The notes: generated by a model from the letters alone, not told the origin. A stretch of DNA of 64,000 nucleotides from Serpentinimonas barnesii (GCF_000696225.1 NZ_BAWN01000021.1:1-64000), one strand, 5' to 3'. Positions 48,819 through 58,177 are shown, counted from the stretch's first letter. Numbers and translations: made by a program.

Positions 48819-50024
48819 CTACAGCCGCGCCAGCAGCCTAGATGGGTTGACGCGCACCCGCACCTCGTCTGCCGCCACGCCAGCCTTGACCTGAAACGCC
48901 GCCTCCGAGGTATCGCGCAGGGCCGGCTCTCCCAAAGGCAGGCCTTGGCGCCCCACCAAGGCAAAAACCAGTGGGGCGTTGGCGCGGCGACCGCGGCGCA
49001 CCACCACCGCCAATTCTCCATTCTCCAATTGCACGTAGCTACCCGGTATATGCACCCCCACCGTTTTGATGAAAGCCGCTCCCAGCGGCGCCGCCTGCCC
49101 GTTTTCGGTCAGATAGGCGTCACGAGCGGCCACGTGTGCCGGCTGGCTGCGCCGGCTGGCGCGCGGGCTGATGCGTGCCACAAACACGTCGGCCATGGCC
49201 AGCAAATGCGCCGCCAGTTCAGAGGGGGCGCAACCGGCCAAGTTAAGCAAATCGGGCCGGCGCTGGTGGTGGTGGCGCACCAGGTCCAACCACGCTCCGT
49301 CACCCACTCCCAGCGCCTGCAAAATGCGCACCCCATCGAGCGGATGGCGGTGGACGCGCGCGCGCATGGCTTCATCCAAAGGCTCCAGACGCAGCGCGAG
49401 CTCGTCTTGCAGCCTCGTCATGCCTATGTTCATGGTCAGCGCAGCGCGCATCAGGCTGCGCTGCAGCGGCTCGTGGCTGGCCAGCAAGGGCGTACCCACC
49501 AGCCGGCACAACACGGTGCTCAGCAGGGCATGGCTGGCGCTGTAGCCCTGCGTTCGGTCAAGCAGCAACTGCACCAGAACAAACAGGCTGTCATCGACAC
49601 GGGCGCGCAAAATGTCGTCGATGCGGCTCTCGATCTGCTCCAGACGGCGCCCAAAATCCTGCGCCTGTTCACCTTGGACAAGCAGCAGCGACAAACGGGC
49701 GTGCAGATCGGTCCAACGCTCCAGCACCGAGCGCTCTTGCTCATTGCGCACGGGCTGCACGCCCATGGGCCGCGCCACCCCAGCAATCGCCTCCAGCCGC
49801 TCGTTGCTGCGCAGCTTGCGATCAATGGCCGCGGTGTAGCGAAAAGTCCACTGTCGATAATCCTCCTCGTCCACCATCGGCCCATGGGTCTTGAGCAAAT
49901 CGCGGTGGGCTTCGTTGCGTATCATTTCGCCACGGCGCAGCAACAGCACACCGTGCGGGTCAAGCACGTCGACAGGCAACGGGGCATTGAGTTCGACTTG
50001 TTCGATCGGGAACGGCACCTTCAT
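48819..50024 (-). CDS. Degenerate HD-GYP-domain protein, probably catalytically inactive
   Basis: 401 residues with an N-terminal domain of about 150 residues and an HD-GYP-like helical core. Against canonical HD-GYP, the first His (YSASHALLSTVL), RHPLDGVRIL, a HH pair (VRHHHQRRPD) and the last Asp (MADVFVARISPRA) persist. The central HD-x-GK is replaced by MNIGM, HHE by HHQ, and DGxGYP is absent. It should not hydrolyse cyclic di-GMP, but could bind it or a partner. Divergent from an intact HD-GYP gene. The C-terminal domain (VGVHIPGSYVQLENGELAVV) is shared with that neighbour. Confidence 0.8.
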   Translation of the reverse strand: MKVPFPIEQVELNAPLPVDVLDPHGVLLLRRGEMIRNEAHRDLLKTHGPMVDEEDYRQWTFRYTAAIDRKLRSNERLEAIAGVARPMGVQPVRNEQERSVLERWTDLHARLSLLLVQGEQAQDFGRRLEQIESRIDDILRARVDDSLFVLVQLLLDRTQGYSASHALLSTVLCRLVGTPLLASHEPLQRSLMRAALTMNIGMTRLQDELALRLEPLDEAMRARVHRHPLDGVRILQALGVGDGAWLDLVRHHHQRRPDLLNLAGCAPSELAAHLLAMADVFVARISPRASRRSQPAHVAARDAYLTENGQAAPLGAAFIKTVGVHIPGSYVQLENGELAVVVRRGRRANAPLVFALVGRQGLPLGEPALRDTSEAAFQVKAGVAADEVRVRVNPSRLLARL

Positions 50025-50155
50025 TTCGCTATGCTACCAGTCAGCGTCACCCGTCAGGGTTGGCACCCACACCCACAGCCAAAAATGCACGCCGCGCTGC
50101 CTTTGGCGATAATCAGCCCACCACCCTCCCACTTATACGCTGAGGGACTGCAGCC

Positions 50156-51478
50156 ATGACCGACACCAGCCCTCCCACTGTCCCAGTTTCTGAACTGCGG
50201 GTGGGTCTTTATGTGCATTTAGACCTGGCTTGGGTGGACCACCCCTTTGCCAGCAGCAGCTTTAAAATCAGCACGCTGCAGCAGATCGACACCATCCGCT
50301 CACTTGGCTTGCAACGGCTGCGCTACAGCCCCGAGCGCAGCGACCCCCCTGCTAGCGCCGAAAGCGCCGCCGCCGCAGCGGCTTGTGCACCGCCTCCTGC
50401 GCAACCGGATGCCGCTGCCGCACCAGACCCAGTCGCCGGCACCAACGCCCTGCCCCCACCTGCCGCGGCGCCATCTGCCGCCCAATGGGCGCAGATGCAG
50501 CGCCAAGCCCAACTCCAATGCGAGCGCCAGTATGCCGAAAGCAGCCGCGCGGTCAAAGCCCTGTTCGAGCAAGTGCAGGCGGCCCCGCAACAAGCCGGGC
50601 AGGCCAGTGCCGCGCTCGTGCACAGCATGGTGTCGCAACTGACCCAGAACGCCGAATCGGCGCTGCGCCTGCTGGCCGATGGCGCAGGAGACCGCTCGTC
50701 TCAGCACGCCATCAACGTGGCCGTGCTGAGCGTGCTGCTGGGCCAAGCCATGGGGCATGGTGCCGAGGACCTGCAAGCGCTGGCCTTGGCCGCCCTGTGG
50801 CACGATGTCGGCAAACTGGAGCTGCCGCAGCGGGTGCGGCTGCGCGACGACGGCTTCGGCCCCAGCCACCTCAAGCTCTACCAAGAGCACGTGATGCACA
50901 GTGTGGTGTGGGGCAAGCGCCTCGGGCTGCCTGCGGCTGCCTTGCTGGGCATCGCGCAGCACCACGAGCTGGCCGACGGGAGTGGCTTTCCGTTGGGCTT
51001 GGTGGCCGACAAAATCGCCCCCATTTCGCACATCCTGGCGCTGGTGAACCGCTACGACGGCTTGTGCAACCCGGCCAACCCGATCAAGGCCCTGACGCCG
51101 CACGAAGCGCTGGCCCAGATTTTCGCCACCCTGAAAACGCGCTTCGAGGTGCGCACCCTGAGCGCTTTTATCCGCATGATGGGCATCTACCCGCCTGGCT
51201 CGGTGGTGCAGCTCAGCGACAGCCGCTACGCGCTGGTGATGTCGGTCAACGCGGCGCGGCCGCTCAAGCCCAAGCTGCGGGTTTACGATGCGCAGCCCGG
51301 CGCCGACGAACCGACGTGGCTGGACTTGCAACAAGAACCCCATTTGAACATCCAACGCAGCCTGCGTCCCGACCAACTGCCGCGCCCGGCGCTGAACCAA
51401 CTCTCACCCCGCCCCCGGGTTTGCTACTACTTTGAACGCGCGGTCGATCTGCATCCGCCAGATGGAGCGGGCGCATGA
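50156..51478 (+). CDS. HD-GYP cyclic-di-GMP phosphodiesterase with N-terminal DUF3391-like region
   Basis: 440 residues. The N-terminus (PVSELRVGLYVHLDLAWVDH) is the DUF3391 type common before HD-GYP domains; an Ala/Pro linker follows. The catalytic core is intact: SSQHAINVAVLS, LWHDVGKLELP, QEHVMHSVVWGKRL, IAQHHELADGSGFPLGL (GYP read as GFP) and LVNRYDGLCNP. It should degrade cyclic di-GMP to pGpG or GMP. GAGGGA precedes the ATG by about 9 nt, and GATAAT at 50107-50112 may be its -10. The stop overlaps the next gene (ATGA), coupling it to the GGDEF-EAL protein. Confidence 0.93.
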   Translation: MTDTSPPTVPVSELRVGLYVHLDLAWVDHPFASSSFKISTLQQIDTIRSLGLQRLRYSPERSDPPASAESAAAAAACAPPPAQPDAAAAPDPVAGTNALPPPAAAPSAAQWAQMQRQAQLQCERQYAESSRAVKALFEQVQAAPQQAGQASAALVHSMVSQLTQNAESALRLLADGAGDRSSQHAINVAVLSVLLGQAMGHGAEDLQALALAALWHDVGKLELPQRVRLRDDGFGPSHLKLYQEHVMHSVVWGKRLGLPAAALLGIAQHHELADGSGFPLGLVADKIAPISHILALVNRYDGLCNPANPIKALTPHEALAQIFATLKTRFEVRTLSAFIRMMGIYPPGSVVQLSDSRYALVMSVNAARPLKPKLRVYDAQPGADEPTWLDLQQEPHLNIQRSLRPDQLPRPALNQLSPRPRVCYYFERAVDLHPPDGAGA

Positions 51479-53877
51479 ACCACATCCAGTGGGAGCCGCT
51501 GCTCGAACGTCTGCTGGAAGCGGTCTGGCTGGTCGATCCGCACACGCTGCGCATTGTGGCGGCCAACCCCTGCGCGGCCGATTTGCTTAAGCTGCCGCTG
51601 CAGCGCTTGCGCGGCAGCCTGGCCAGCGACCATTCGGCCAGCCCGCAAGACCTCCATTTCTGGTCCACCTTGGCGCAAGACGGGCTGGGCAGCCTGCAGG
51701 CCGAGGCCCTGTTGCGCCGCGCCGACGGCCAGACGGTGCGGGTGTTGCGCCGCATCTCGGCCTTGCCCAACACCGAGGGGGCGCCGCTGCACCTGGTGGC
51801 CATGCAAGACCAAACGCAGCAGCACCAAACCGAGCAGCAACTCGAGCACCTGCTGGCTGAGCTGCGCGCCACGCTGGAGTCGACCGCCGACGGGATTTTG
51901 GTGTGCGACCTCGACGGCCGCATCCGCGCCTTCAACCGGCTCTTTGCCCAACTGTGGGATCTTCCCGCCACCCTGCTCAGCCAGCAAGACGACGAGGCCA
52001 TCCACACCTGGATGAGCGGCCGCGTGACCGATGCCGACAGCTACGCCCAGCGCCTAGGCCAGATTCAGCGCCTGCCGCTGCTCGAATGCACCGACGCGCT
52101 GGTGCTGCAGAGTGGGCGCGTGCTCGAGCGCATTGCCCGACCCCAGTACGCGCGCGGACGCCCGATCGGGCGCGTCTACGCCTATCGCGACGTCACCGAG
52201 CGCACCGCCATCGAGGCCAAACTTCGGCTGGCCTCCAAGGTGTTCGATTCCAGCTTGGATGCGATCTTTATCACCGACCCACAGCAGCGGGTGCTGGTCT
52301 GCAACCCGGCGGCTGAGCGGCTCACTGGCCAGCCGCACGCTGCACTGGCCCAATGCGAGGCCGCCGGGCTGTTTTTCTCCCCCACCCGGCCCGACTGGTC
52401 GGCCGATTTGTCGCTGCAATTGCAGCAGCAGGGCTACTGGGAGGGCGAGCTCTGGCACCGGCGCCCCGACCAGTCGGCGCTGGCGCTGCACGTGTCGTGG
52501 GTGGTGCTGCGCGATGCGCATGGACAAGCGCTCAACACCTTGCTGTTTGCCAAAGATTTGTCTGAAAAACTGGCGGCGCAGCAACGCATCGAGCAGCTCG
52601 CCTACACCGACGCCCTGACCGGCCTGCCCAACCGCCTGACCCTGACCGAGCGCGTCGGGCACGCGATACGGGTGGCGCAGCGCAGCGGCAGCGGCTTTGC
52701 CGTGATGTTTCTCGATCTGGACCGTTTCAAGCACATCAACGATTCGCTCGGGCATCTGTTTGGCGACAAGGTGCTGATCGAGATCGCCTCCCGGCTCCAG
52801 ACCTGCCTGCGCCAGACCGACACCCTGTGCCGCTTGGGCGGCGACGAGTTTGTCATCCACCTGCACGAAGCCGACGCGGCCGGGGCCGAAATCACCGCCC
52901 AGCGCCTGATCGAGGCCGTGGTGCAGCCGGTGGAAATCGAGGGCCTGTACTTCAACCTCTCGTGCAGCCTCGGCATTGCGCTCTACCCAGACGACGGCGC
53001 ATCGCTCGACGAACTGATCCGCCTGTCTGACACCGCCATGTACGAAGTGAAGGAGCGCGGCAAGGGCCACTACCGCTTCTACCGGCCCGAAATGAACGCC
53101 AACCTGTTGGCGCGCATCCATCTCGACCACGCCCTGCGCGAGGGCCTGCGCGCCCAGCAATTTTTGCTGCACTACCAGCCGCGCATCGATCTGCGCAGCG
53201 GTCAGTTGCGCTCCTGCGAGGCGCTGCTGCGCTGGCAAGACCCGGAACAGGGCCTGGTGCTGCCGGGGGAGTTCATCGGCGTGGCCGAAGAAACCGGCTT
53301 CATCGTCGCGCTGGGCGACTGGGTGCTCGATAGCGCCGTGCAGCAGGCCGCTGCCTGGCTGCGTGCCGGAACCCCCTGCCCGGTGGCGGTCAATGTTTCG
53401 GCGCTGCAGTTTCACCAAGCCGACTGGGTGGCGCGCGTGGCGCGGGCCTTGAACGCGCACGCGCTGCCAGCCGAGCTGCTGGAGCTTGAGCTGACCGAAT
53501 CGATCCTGATTCGGGACGCCGACGAAGCGCTGGAGCGCCTGCTGGCCTTGCGCAACTTGGGCGTGCGGCTGTCGCTGGACGACTTTGGCACCGGCTACTC
53601 CAGCCTGACCTACCTGAAACGCTTTCCGCTGCAGCAGCTCAAAATCGACCGCTGCTTCATCGCCACCATGCACTCCGACCCCGTCGACGCCGCGATTGTG
53701 GCGGCCATCATCCAGATGGGCCAGGCGCTGCAAATGGAGGTGGTGGCCGAAGGGGTGGAGTTGCCCGAACAGCATGCGCGCCTGCAAGCCCTGGGCTGCG
53801 ACCAGTTCCAGGGCTTTTTGTGCTCACCGGCCGTGCCGCCAGACGCATTCGGCCAGCTCCTGCGGCAAGCCCGATAA
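51475..53877 (+). CDS. PAS-GGDEF-EAL cyclic-di-GMP turnover protein
   Basis: 800 residues, cytoplasmic, no TM segments. Three PAS-like repeats (about 8-115, 125-245, 255-375) lead to GGDEF (about 385-545) and EAL (about 555-800). The cyclase site LGGDEFVIHL is intact with an I-site RQTD five residues before it, so product inhibition is expected. The phosphodiesterase site also looks intact: CEALLRW, NVSALQF, ELTES, DDFGTGYSSL, KIDRCFI, EGVE. Both activities are possible; the PAS ligand decides. Co-translated with the HD-GYP protein. Confidence 0.95.
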   Translation: MNHIQWEPLLERLLEAVWLVDPHTLRIVAANPCAADLLKLPLQRLRGSLASDHSASPQDLHFWSTLAQDGLGSLQAEALLRRADGQTVRVLRRISALPNTEGAPLHLVAMQDQTQQHQTEQQLEHLLAELRATLESTADGILVCDLDGRIRAFNRLFAQLWDLPATLLSQQDDEAIHTWMSGRVTDADSYAQRLGQIQRLPLLECTDALVLQSGRVLERIARPQYARGRPIGRVYAYRDVTERTAIEAKLRLASKVFDSSLDAIFITDPQQRVLVCNPAAERLTGQPHAALAQCEAAGLFFSPTRPDWSADLSLQLQQQGYWEGELWHRRPDQSALALHVSWVVLRDAHGQALNTLLFAKDLSEKLAAQQRIEQLAYTDALTGLPNRLTLTERVGHAIRVAQRSGSGFAVMFLDLDRFKHINDSLGHLFGDKVLIEIASRLQTCLRQTDTLCRLGGDEFVIHLHEADAAGAEITAQRLIEAVVQPVEIEGLYFNLSCSLGIALYPDDGASLDELIRLSDTAMYEVKERGKGHYRFYRPEMNANLLARIHLDHALREGLRAQQFLLHYQPRIDLRSGQLRSCEALLRWQDPEQGLVLPGEFIGVAEETGFIVALGDWVLDSAVQQAAAWLRAGTPCPVAVNVSALQFHQADWVARVARALNAHALPAELLELELTESILIRDADEALERLLALRNLGVRLSLDDFGTGYSSLTYLKRFPLQQLKIDRCFIATMHSDPVDAAIVAAIIQMGQALQMEVVAEGVELPEQHARLQALGCDQFQGFLCSPAVPPDAFGQLLRQAR

Positions 53878-53899
53878 GCAGGCCCGATAATTGCGCCCC

Positions 53900-55324
53900 A
53901 TGCACATTCACATCTTAGGCATTTGCGGCACTTTCATGGGTGGTTTGGCCGCCTTGGCACGCGCGGCGGGGCACCGCGTCACCGGTTGCGACGCCGGCGT
54001 CTATCCACCCATGAGCGATCAGTTGCAGGCCTTGGGCATCGAGCTGATCGAAGGCTTTGGGGCCGAGCAGATGGCGCTGCAGCCCGATCTGTACGTGGTC
54101 GGCAACGTGGTGTCGCGCGCCTTGGGGCCAGACGGTGCGCCCAAATTCCCGCTCATGGAAGCGATTTTGGATGCGGGTGCGCGCTACAGCAGCGGCCCGC
54201 AGTGGCTGAGCGAGCACATTTTGCACGGCCGCCACGTGCTGGCGGTAGCGGGCACGCACGGCAAAACCAGCACCAGCGCCATGCTGGCTTGGATTTTGGA
54301 TCAGGCCGGGTTGCAACCGGGTTTTTTGATTGGCGGCGTGCCGCAAAACTTTGGCGTCTCGGCGCGCCTAGGCGCGGCGCAGGCCCCGTTCGTGATCGAA
54401 GCCGACGAATACGACACCGCCTTTTTCGACAAGCGCAGCAAGTTTGTGCACTACCGGCCGCGCACCGCCGTGCTCAACAACCTCGAATTCGACCACGCCG
54501 ACATTTTCGACGACCTGGCCGCCATCGAGCGCCAGTTCCACCACCTGCTGCGCACCGTGCCCGCCAGCGGGCGCGTGATTGTCAACGGCCTCGAAGAAAG
54601 CCTGGCGCGCGTGCTCAACATGGGCTGCTGGAGCGAGCAGCGCAGCTTTGGCAGCACCGTGAGCGATTTTTATGCCGAAGGCGAGGCCGACGATTTTTTG
54701 CTGCGCCAGCGCGGGCAGGCAGCCGGCCGGGTGCGCTGGGGCTTGAGCGGGGTGCACAACCAGCTCAACGCGCTGGCCGCCAGCGCCGCCGCCGAGCACT
54801 TGGGCGTGCCGCTGGCGCAGGCCGCCGAGGCGCTGGGCCGCTTTGAAGGGGTAAAACGCCGGCTCGAAGTGCGCGGGCAGGTGGCGGTGGCAGGCGGCGC
54901 AGCGCTCACGGTCTATGACGACTTTGCGCACCACCCCAGCGCCATGCGCACCACCCTAGACGGGCTGCGGCGCCAGCTCGACCGCCAAGGTGGCCGCGGG
55001 CAGCGCATTCTGGCGCTGTTTGAGCCGCGCTCCAACACCATGAAGCTGGGCACCATGAAGGCGCAACTGCCTTGGAGCCTGGAGCAGGCCGACCTGGCTT
55101 TTTGTCACAGCGGTGGCCTGGGCTGGGACGCCGCTGCCGCCTTGGCCCCCATGGGCGCCCGGGCCTTGGTGGCAGCCGACATCGACACCCTGGTGCAGCA
55201 GGCCGTGGCCGCCGCGCAAGCAGGCGACCACCTGCTGTGCATGAGCAACGGCGGCTTTGGTGGCGTGCACGGCAAGCTGCTGGCGGCGCTGCAGCAGCGC
55301 TTTGGCGCGCCGCCCTGCGCTTAA
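53900..55324 (+). CDS. mpl: UDP-N-acetylmuramate:tripeptide ligase Mpl
   Basis: Murein-recycling ligase that attaches L-Ala-D-Glu-mDAP to UDP-MurNAc. 474 residues; the N-terminus MHIHILGICGTFMGGLAALA and the P-loop VAVAGTHGKTSTSAMLAW (ATP site) are characteristic, with VIEADEYDTAFFDKRSKFVH and LTVYDDFAHHPSAMRTTLDG further on. It complements the AmpG-like importer at 27 kb. GATAAT ends 8 nt before the ATG at 53900; an ATG three codons earlier is inside that window and unlikely. Confidence 0.95.
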   Translation: MHIHILGICGTFMGGLAALARAAGHRVTGCDAGVYPPMSDQLQALGIELIEGFGAEQMALQPDLYVVGNVVSRALGPDGAPKFPLMEAILDAGARYSSGPQWLSEHILHGRHVLAVAGTHGKTSTSAMLAWILDQAGLQPGFLIGGVPQNFGVSARLGAAQAPFVIEADEYDTAFFDKRSKFVHYRPRTAVLNNLEFDHADIFDDLAAIERQFHHLLRTVPASGRVIVNGLEESLARVLNMGCWSEQRSFGSTVSDFYAEGEADDFLLRQRGQAAGRVRWGLSGVHNQLNALAASAAAEHLGVPLAQAAEALGRFEGVKRRLEVRGQVAVAGGAALTVYDDFAHHPSAMRTTLDGLRRQLDRQGGRGQRILALFEPRSNTMKLGTMKAQLPWSLEQADLAFCHSGGLGWDAAAALAPMGARALVAADIDTLVQQAVAAAQAGDHLLCMSNGGFGGVHGKLLAALQQRFGAPPCA

Positions 55325-55376
55325 GCCCTAAGGGCGCGGCCCCCCAATGGGCGCACCCAATGCAGCCAAGGCGCTT

Positions 55377-55697
55377 TTAGTAGCTCACGGTCATCGAAGG
55401 CACATCGATGTGCAGCACCGGCTTGGCCAAGCTGGCGCTGGCGGCTTGGGCAAAAGCCAGCGCCCATTGCCGGTGTGCGGGTTCAGCAAAATGCTGCTCA
55501 CCCGCCGTGCGCGCAATCACCGCCACTTTATCGGCCGTCAGCACCTTGCCACTTAGGCGCAGCGGCTCGCAATCGAGCTCGATGAACTGCTGATCGAGCC
55601 AGCTGCGCGCCACGTCGCTGGGCATGGGCTGCATTTCTTCCAGATCGAAGGCGTACTGTTGGGCTTCGCCCCAACTGACGATGACTTGGCTGCGCAT
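55377..55697 (-). CDS. Hypothetical protein, 106 residues
   Basis: Not recognised. The ATG at 55697 is well supported by AGGAG at 8 nt. The product is soluble, of mixed composition, with SQVIVSWGEAQQYAFDLEEM at the start, a middle LRLSGKVLTADKVAVIARTA and an Ala-rich helical part before LHIDVPSMTVSY at the end. No signal peptide or membrane segment. It lies between mpl (convergent) and the porin gene (same strand, 70 nt upstream). Confidence 0.7.
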   Translation of the reverse strand: MRSQVIVSWGEAQQYAFDLEEMQPMPSDVARSWLDQQFIELDCEPLRLSGKVLTADKVAVIARTAGEQHFAEPAHRQWALAFAQAASASLAKPVLHIDVPSMTVSY

Positions 55698-55767
55698 GAA
55701 ATCGGCTCCTGCAATAGAGGGGGGTTTGCAGCCGCACCCATCGCACGGCCGCGCACCCCTCATTGTG

Positions 55768-56451
55768 TCAGAACGATTGTGTCAAACCCAGCACCAAGCG
55801 GCCCGTTCCGGCCTGACCGGCGCGGTCGGTGTCGGCACCGGACCAGACCGCCGAGGTGCTCAAACTCTCGGTGAGGGCGTAGCTGAGGCCGAGCCGGTAG
55901 TCGGTGGCGCCGCTGTTGTTGTTGGAGGTGTTGCGAAAGCCCACCCCGGCCTCGAGCGTGAGGCGCTCGCTCAGGGGCTGCTCGATCAAAAAGCTCAGGC
56001 GTGCGTGCTCGTCGATCGCGCCGCTGGTGCCCCAGCTCAGCTTGGTGGTCAGAATGCCGTAGCTCAGGCTGCCATAGACCTCGCTGCCGTTCAAACTGCC
56101 TTGACTGGGATAGAGGTACTTGATGTAGCCCACGTCGAACCCGAGGCCGTTGCCCAGCTCGCCGCTGTAGCCGCCGTAGAGGTTGATCTCGAGGTTGGCC
56201 TCGCCAAAACGGCCAGTGGAGTTCCAGTTGCCAATGTACAAACCATTGCCAAAATCGTAATCCACCCCGCCTTGCAGCGCCGGGCGGACATCGCGCTCGC
56301 GCTCGCTTTGGCGCGAGTCTTGATCGATGCCGTTGGATTTGTAGAGCGATACCACGCCCAAGTTGAACGAGAGCTGGGCCTGCGCGGCGAGCGGCAGCGC
56401 CAAGGCGGCCGCAGCAGCCAAGCAAGTGAGGGCAAAGGGAACGGTGCGCAT
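55768..56451 (-). CDS. TorF-family putative porin (TIGR02001-like)
   Basis: 227-residue outer-membrane beta-barrel. The signal peptide (1-26, ending AAQA) is followed by LSFNLGVVSLYKSNGIDQDS, alternating aromatic beta strands (FGNGLYIGNWNSTGRF, LEINLYGGYSGELG, VGYIKYLYPS) and a C-terminal phenylalanine, all typical of the TorF group, for which the solute is unknown. AGGAG lies 6 nt before ATG 56451. A sigma-54-type promoter lies 44 nt further upstream, suggesting nitrogen- or activator-dependent control. Confidence 0.88.
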   Translation of the reverse strand: MRTVPFALTCLAAAAALALPLAAQAQLSFNLGVVSLYKSNGIDQDSRQSERERDVRPALQGGVDYDFGNGLYIGNWNSTGRFGEANLEINLYGGYSGELGNGLGFDVGYIKYLYPSQGSLNGSEVYGSLSYGILTTKLSWGTSGAIDEHARLSFLIEQPLSERLTLEAGVGFRNTSNNNSGATDYRLGLSYALTESLSTSAVWSGADTDRAGQAGTGRLVLGLTQSF

Positions 56452-56494
56452 GGAGGGCTCCTGGTAAGGTTTCGGGAAAACGCAGCTTAATTTA

Positions 56495-56510
56495 AGCAAA
56501 GACAATGCCA
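56495..56510 (-). promoter_or_regulatory. Sigma-54-type promoter of the porin gene
   Basis: The minus strand reads TGGCATTGTCTTTGCT, matching the RpoN consensus TGGCAC-N5-TTGCW at all invariant positions (GG and GC with correct spacing) and missing only the C of CAC. The start would lie near 56484, about 33 nt before the porin ATG. No activator site was identified. Confidence 0.55.
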
Positions 56511-56638
56511 GGATGAAATATTTTTCGCACACCTTGCGGCGGATCTGGTTTGATTTTCACAGTGCAGTGCAAGGCAGGCCTAACCGCGGGGTCTTTCGGC
56601 CGCATGGCGCAGGCTCAAAGGCCTAAGGCATTAGGGGC

Positions 56639-58177
56639 TTAAAAACGGGCCAGCGCCAACAACACCCCGCTCAGCCCGATGGCGGCCAGCACCAATACCG
56701 GCCAGCGCGGCATGGCCCCGCCCTGGGCCATGGCGCGACCAAACATAAAAAACACGAAAGGATGCACCAAAAAGGGCATGGAGAAGATGAGCGCGATCAG
56801 CCCCGCCGCTTCCGGGCCAAACATGCCGCCCTGGGTGGCGGCAAAGAGCCCAAAATGCGATAGCGAGGCCGCCTTGGCCAGCGCCGCATGCTCCAGCGGC
56901 ATGGCAAACAGCGCCAGCAGCAGCAAGCCGCCGAACATGGCCGTGAGCTGCCAGCCGAGCGAGAACTGCATCAGGCCCTTAACCTCTTGCGCGTCGGCCC
57001 CAGCGGCGCGCCCAAGGGTGCGCAGCGCCAGCGCCGTGAGCAACAGCCCGCCCATGAACACCGCCAGCGCCGCCCCCCACAGCAACTGCCCCTGCTCCAT
57101 GCTGATGGCCAGAATGGAGAAAACGAAGAGGTGGCCGATGAAGGGCACGTTGATCATGATCGGGGCGCGCTGCGCCGCCGTGGGCCCCAAGTCGCCGGCG
57201 GTGCAGGCCCCGGTGAGCCCGGCGTGCGAGAGTGCACCGGCCATGCCCGGGGCCAGGTTGCGCACCTGATTGGTGCGCCCGAGCCACATCAGCAGCGCAA
57301 TGCCGCCAAACATCCACAGCATCTGGCCAAAGAAGCCGTAGGCCAGCACGGCGTCCATGCCCTCGATAGCAAAGGCGTCTGCGATGCGCGAGCCGCCAAT
57401 CACAAAATTGGCCGCCAGCACCACCGGGATGCCGGCAAACAGCAGCGCACGCAGCGTGGGGCCGAACTGCCAGCGCCAAGCCAGTGCGCCCAAGCCACAA
57501 GCCAGCAGCATGGCAAAGAAGATGGTGGGCAGCGCGAGCAGCGGGCGCAGCGTGTGCGCCAGCAGCCCCGCCAGCAGCAGCACCAGCGCCAACACCCCGA
57601 TCTCGACCAGCCCCCGGCCCAGGTACTCGCGCTTGTTGCGCAGCGTGGCCTTGTGGTCGATCAAAATAAAGGCCAGCAGCAGGCCGATGTAGGCGATCAG
57701 CGGGTAGTAGGCCACCAGCGGGCCGCTGTCGGCCCCCATCAGCACGCGCCGCGCGGCTTCGATGCCGAGCAGCAAAAACACCGAGCGCAACACAAACATG
57801 AGCTGGGTGCGGTTGGTGCCCAGCAGCGTTTCTTCGGTGCAAGGCTGCATTGAGTCATCGGGCGGCACCTGCAGCGCGCCAAAAAGGCGCCGCAACTGCT
57901 GCCCACCGGCAAAAAAGGCCGCTGTGAGCACCACCACCGTGGTGCCGCTGAGCAGCGAAAGCAGCGTAAAGCCGGGCAGGCCCGGTTGCGCGGCCCCGGT
58001 GGCCACCAGCACATGGCCCAGCGCCAGCCCAAAAATGACGATGATCAGGATGGGCGAGTAGCAACTGCCCGCCACCACGGTGCGCGCAATCAGCACCATG
58101 GGGATGACCAGAAACAGCGTCAGCCAGAGCTGGTTGAACAGGTCGAAATGCGGGGCGGTGTGCAGCAGCGGTTCCAT
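56639..58177 (-). CDS. Polytopic membrane protein of unknown function
   Basis: 512 residues and about thirteen to fourteen hydrophobic segments covering the whole chain. I do not recognise the family. A loop near 305-335 (NLAPGMAGALSHAGLTGACT, then AGDLGPTAAQRAPIMINVPF) is polar and glycine-rich, as in re-entrant substrate loops of secondary transporters; a cytoplasmic insertion lies near 105-125. A sodium- or proton-coupled carrier is the best guess. No signal or soluble domain. TACCAT ends 6 nt before the ATG. Same orientation as the porin and the fatty-acid cluster. Confidence 0.75.
   Translation of the reverse strand: MEPLLHTAPHFDLFNQLWLTLFLVIPMVLIARTVVAGSCYSPILIIVIFGLALGHVLVATGAAQPGLPGFTLLSLLSGTTVVVLTAAFFAGGQQLRRLFGALQVPPDDSMQPCTEETLLGTNRTQLMFVLRSVFLLLGIEAARRVLMGADSGPLVAYYPLIAYIGLLLAFILIDHKATLRNKREYLGRGLVEIGVLALVLLLAGLLAHTLRPLLALPTIFFAMLLACGLGALAWRWQFGPTLRALLFAGIPVVLAANFVIGGSRIADAFAIEGMDAVLAYGFFGQMLWMFGGIALLMWLGRTNQVRNLAPGMAGALSHAGLTGACTAGDLGPTAAQRAPIMINVPFIGHLFVFSILAISMEQGQLLWGAALAVFMGGLLLTALALRTLGRAAGADAQEVKGLMQFSLGWQLTAMFGGLLLLALFAMPLEHAALAKAASLSHFGLFAATQGGMFGPEAAGLIALIFSMPFLVHPFVFFMFGRAMAQGGAMPRWPVLVLAAIGLSGVLLALARF

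Noticed and set aside
55325-55376. Terminator between mpl and the convergent small gene
   Set aside because: Only a 4-bp GCCC/GGGC stem with no T tract.
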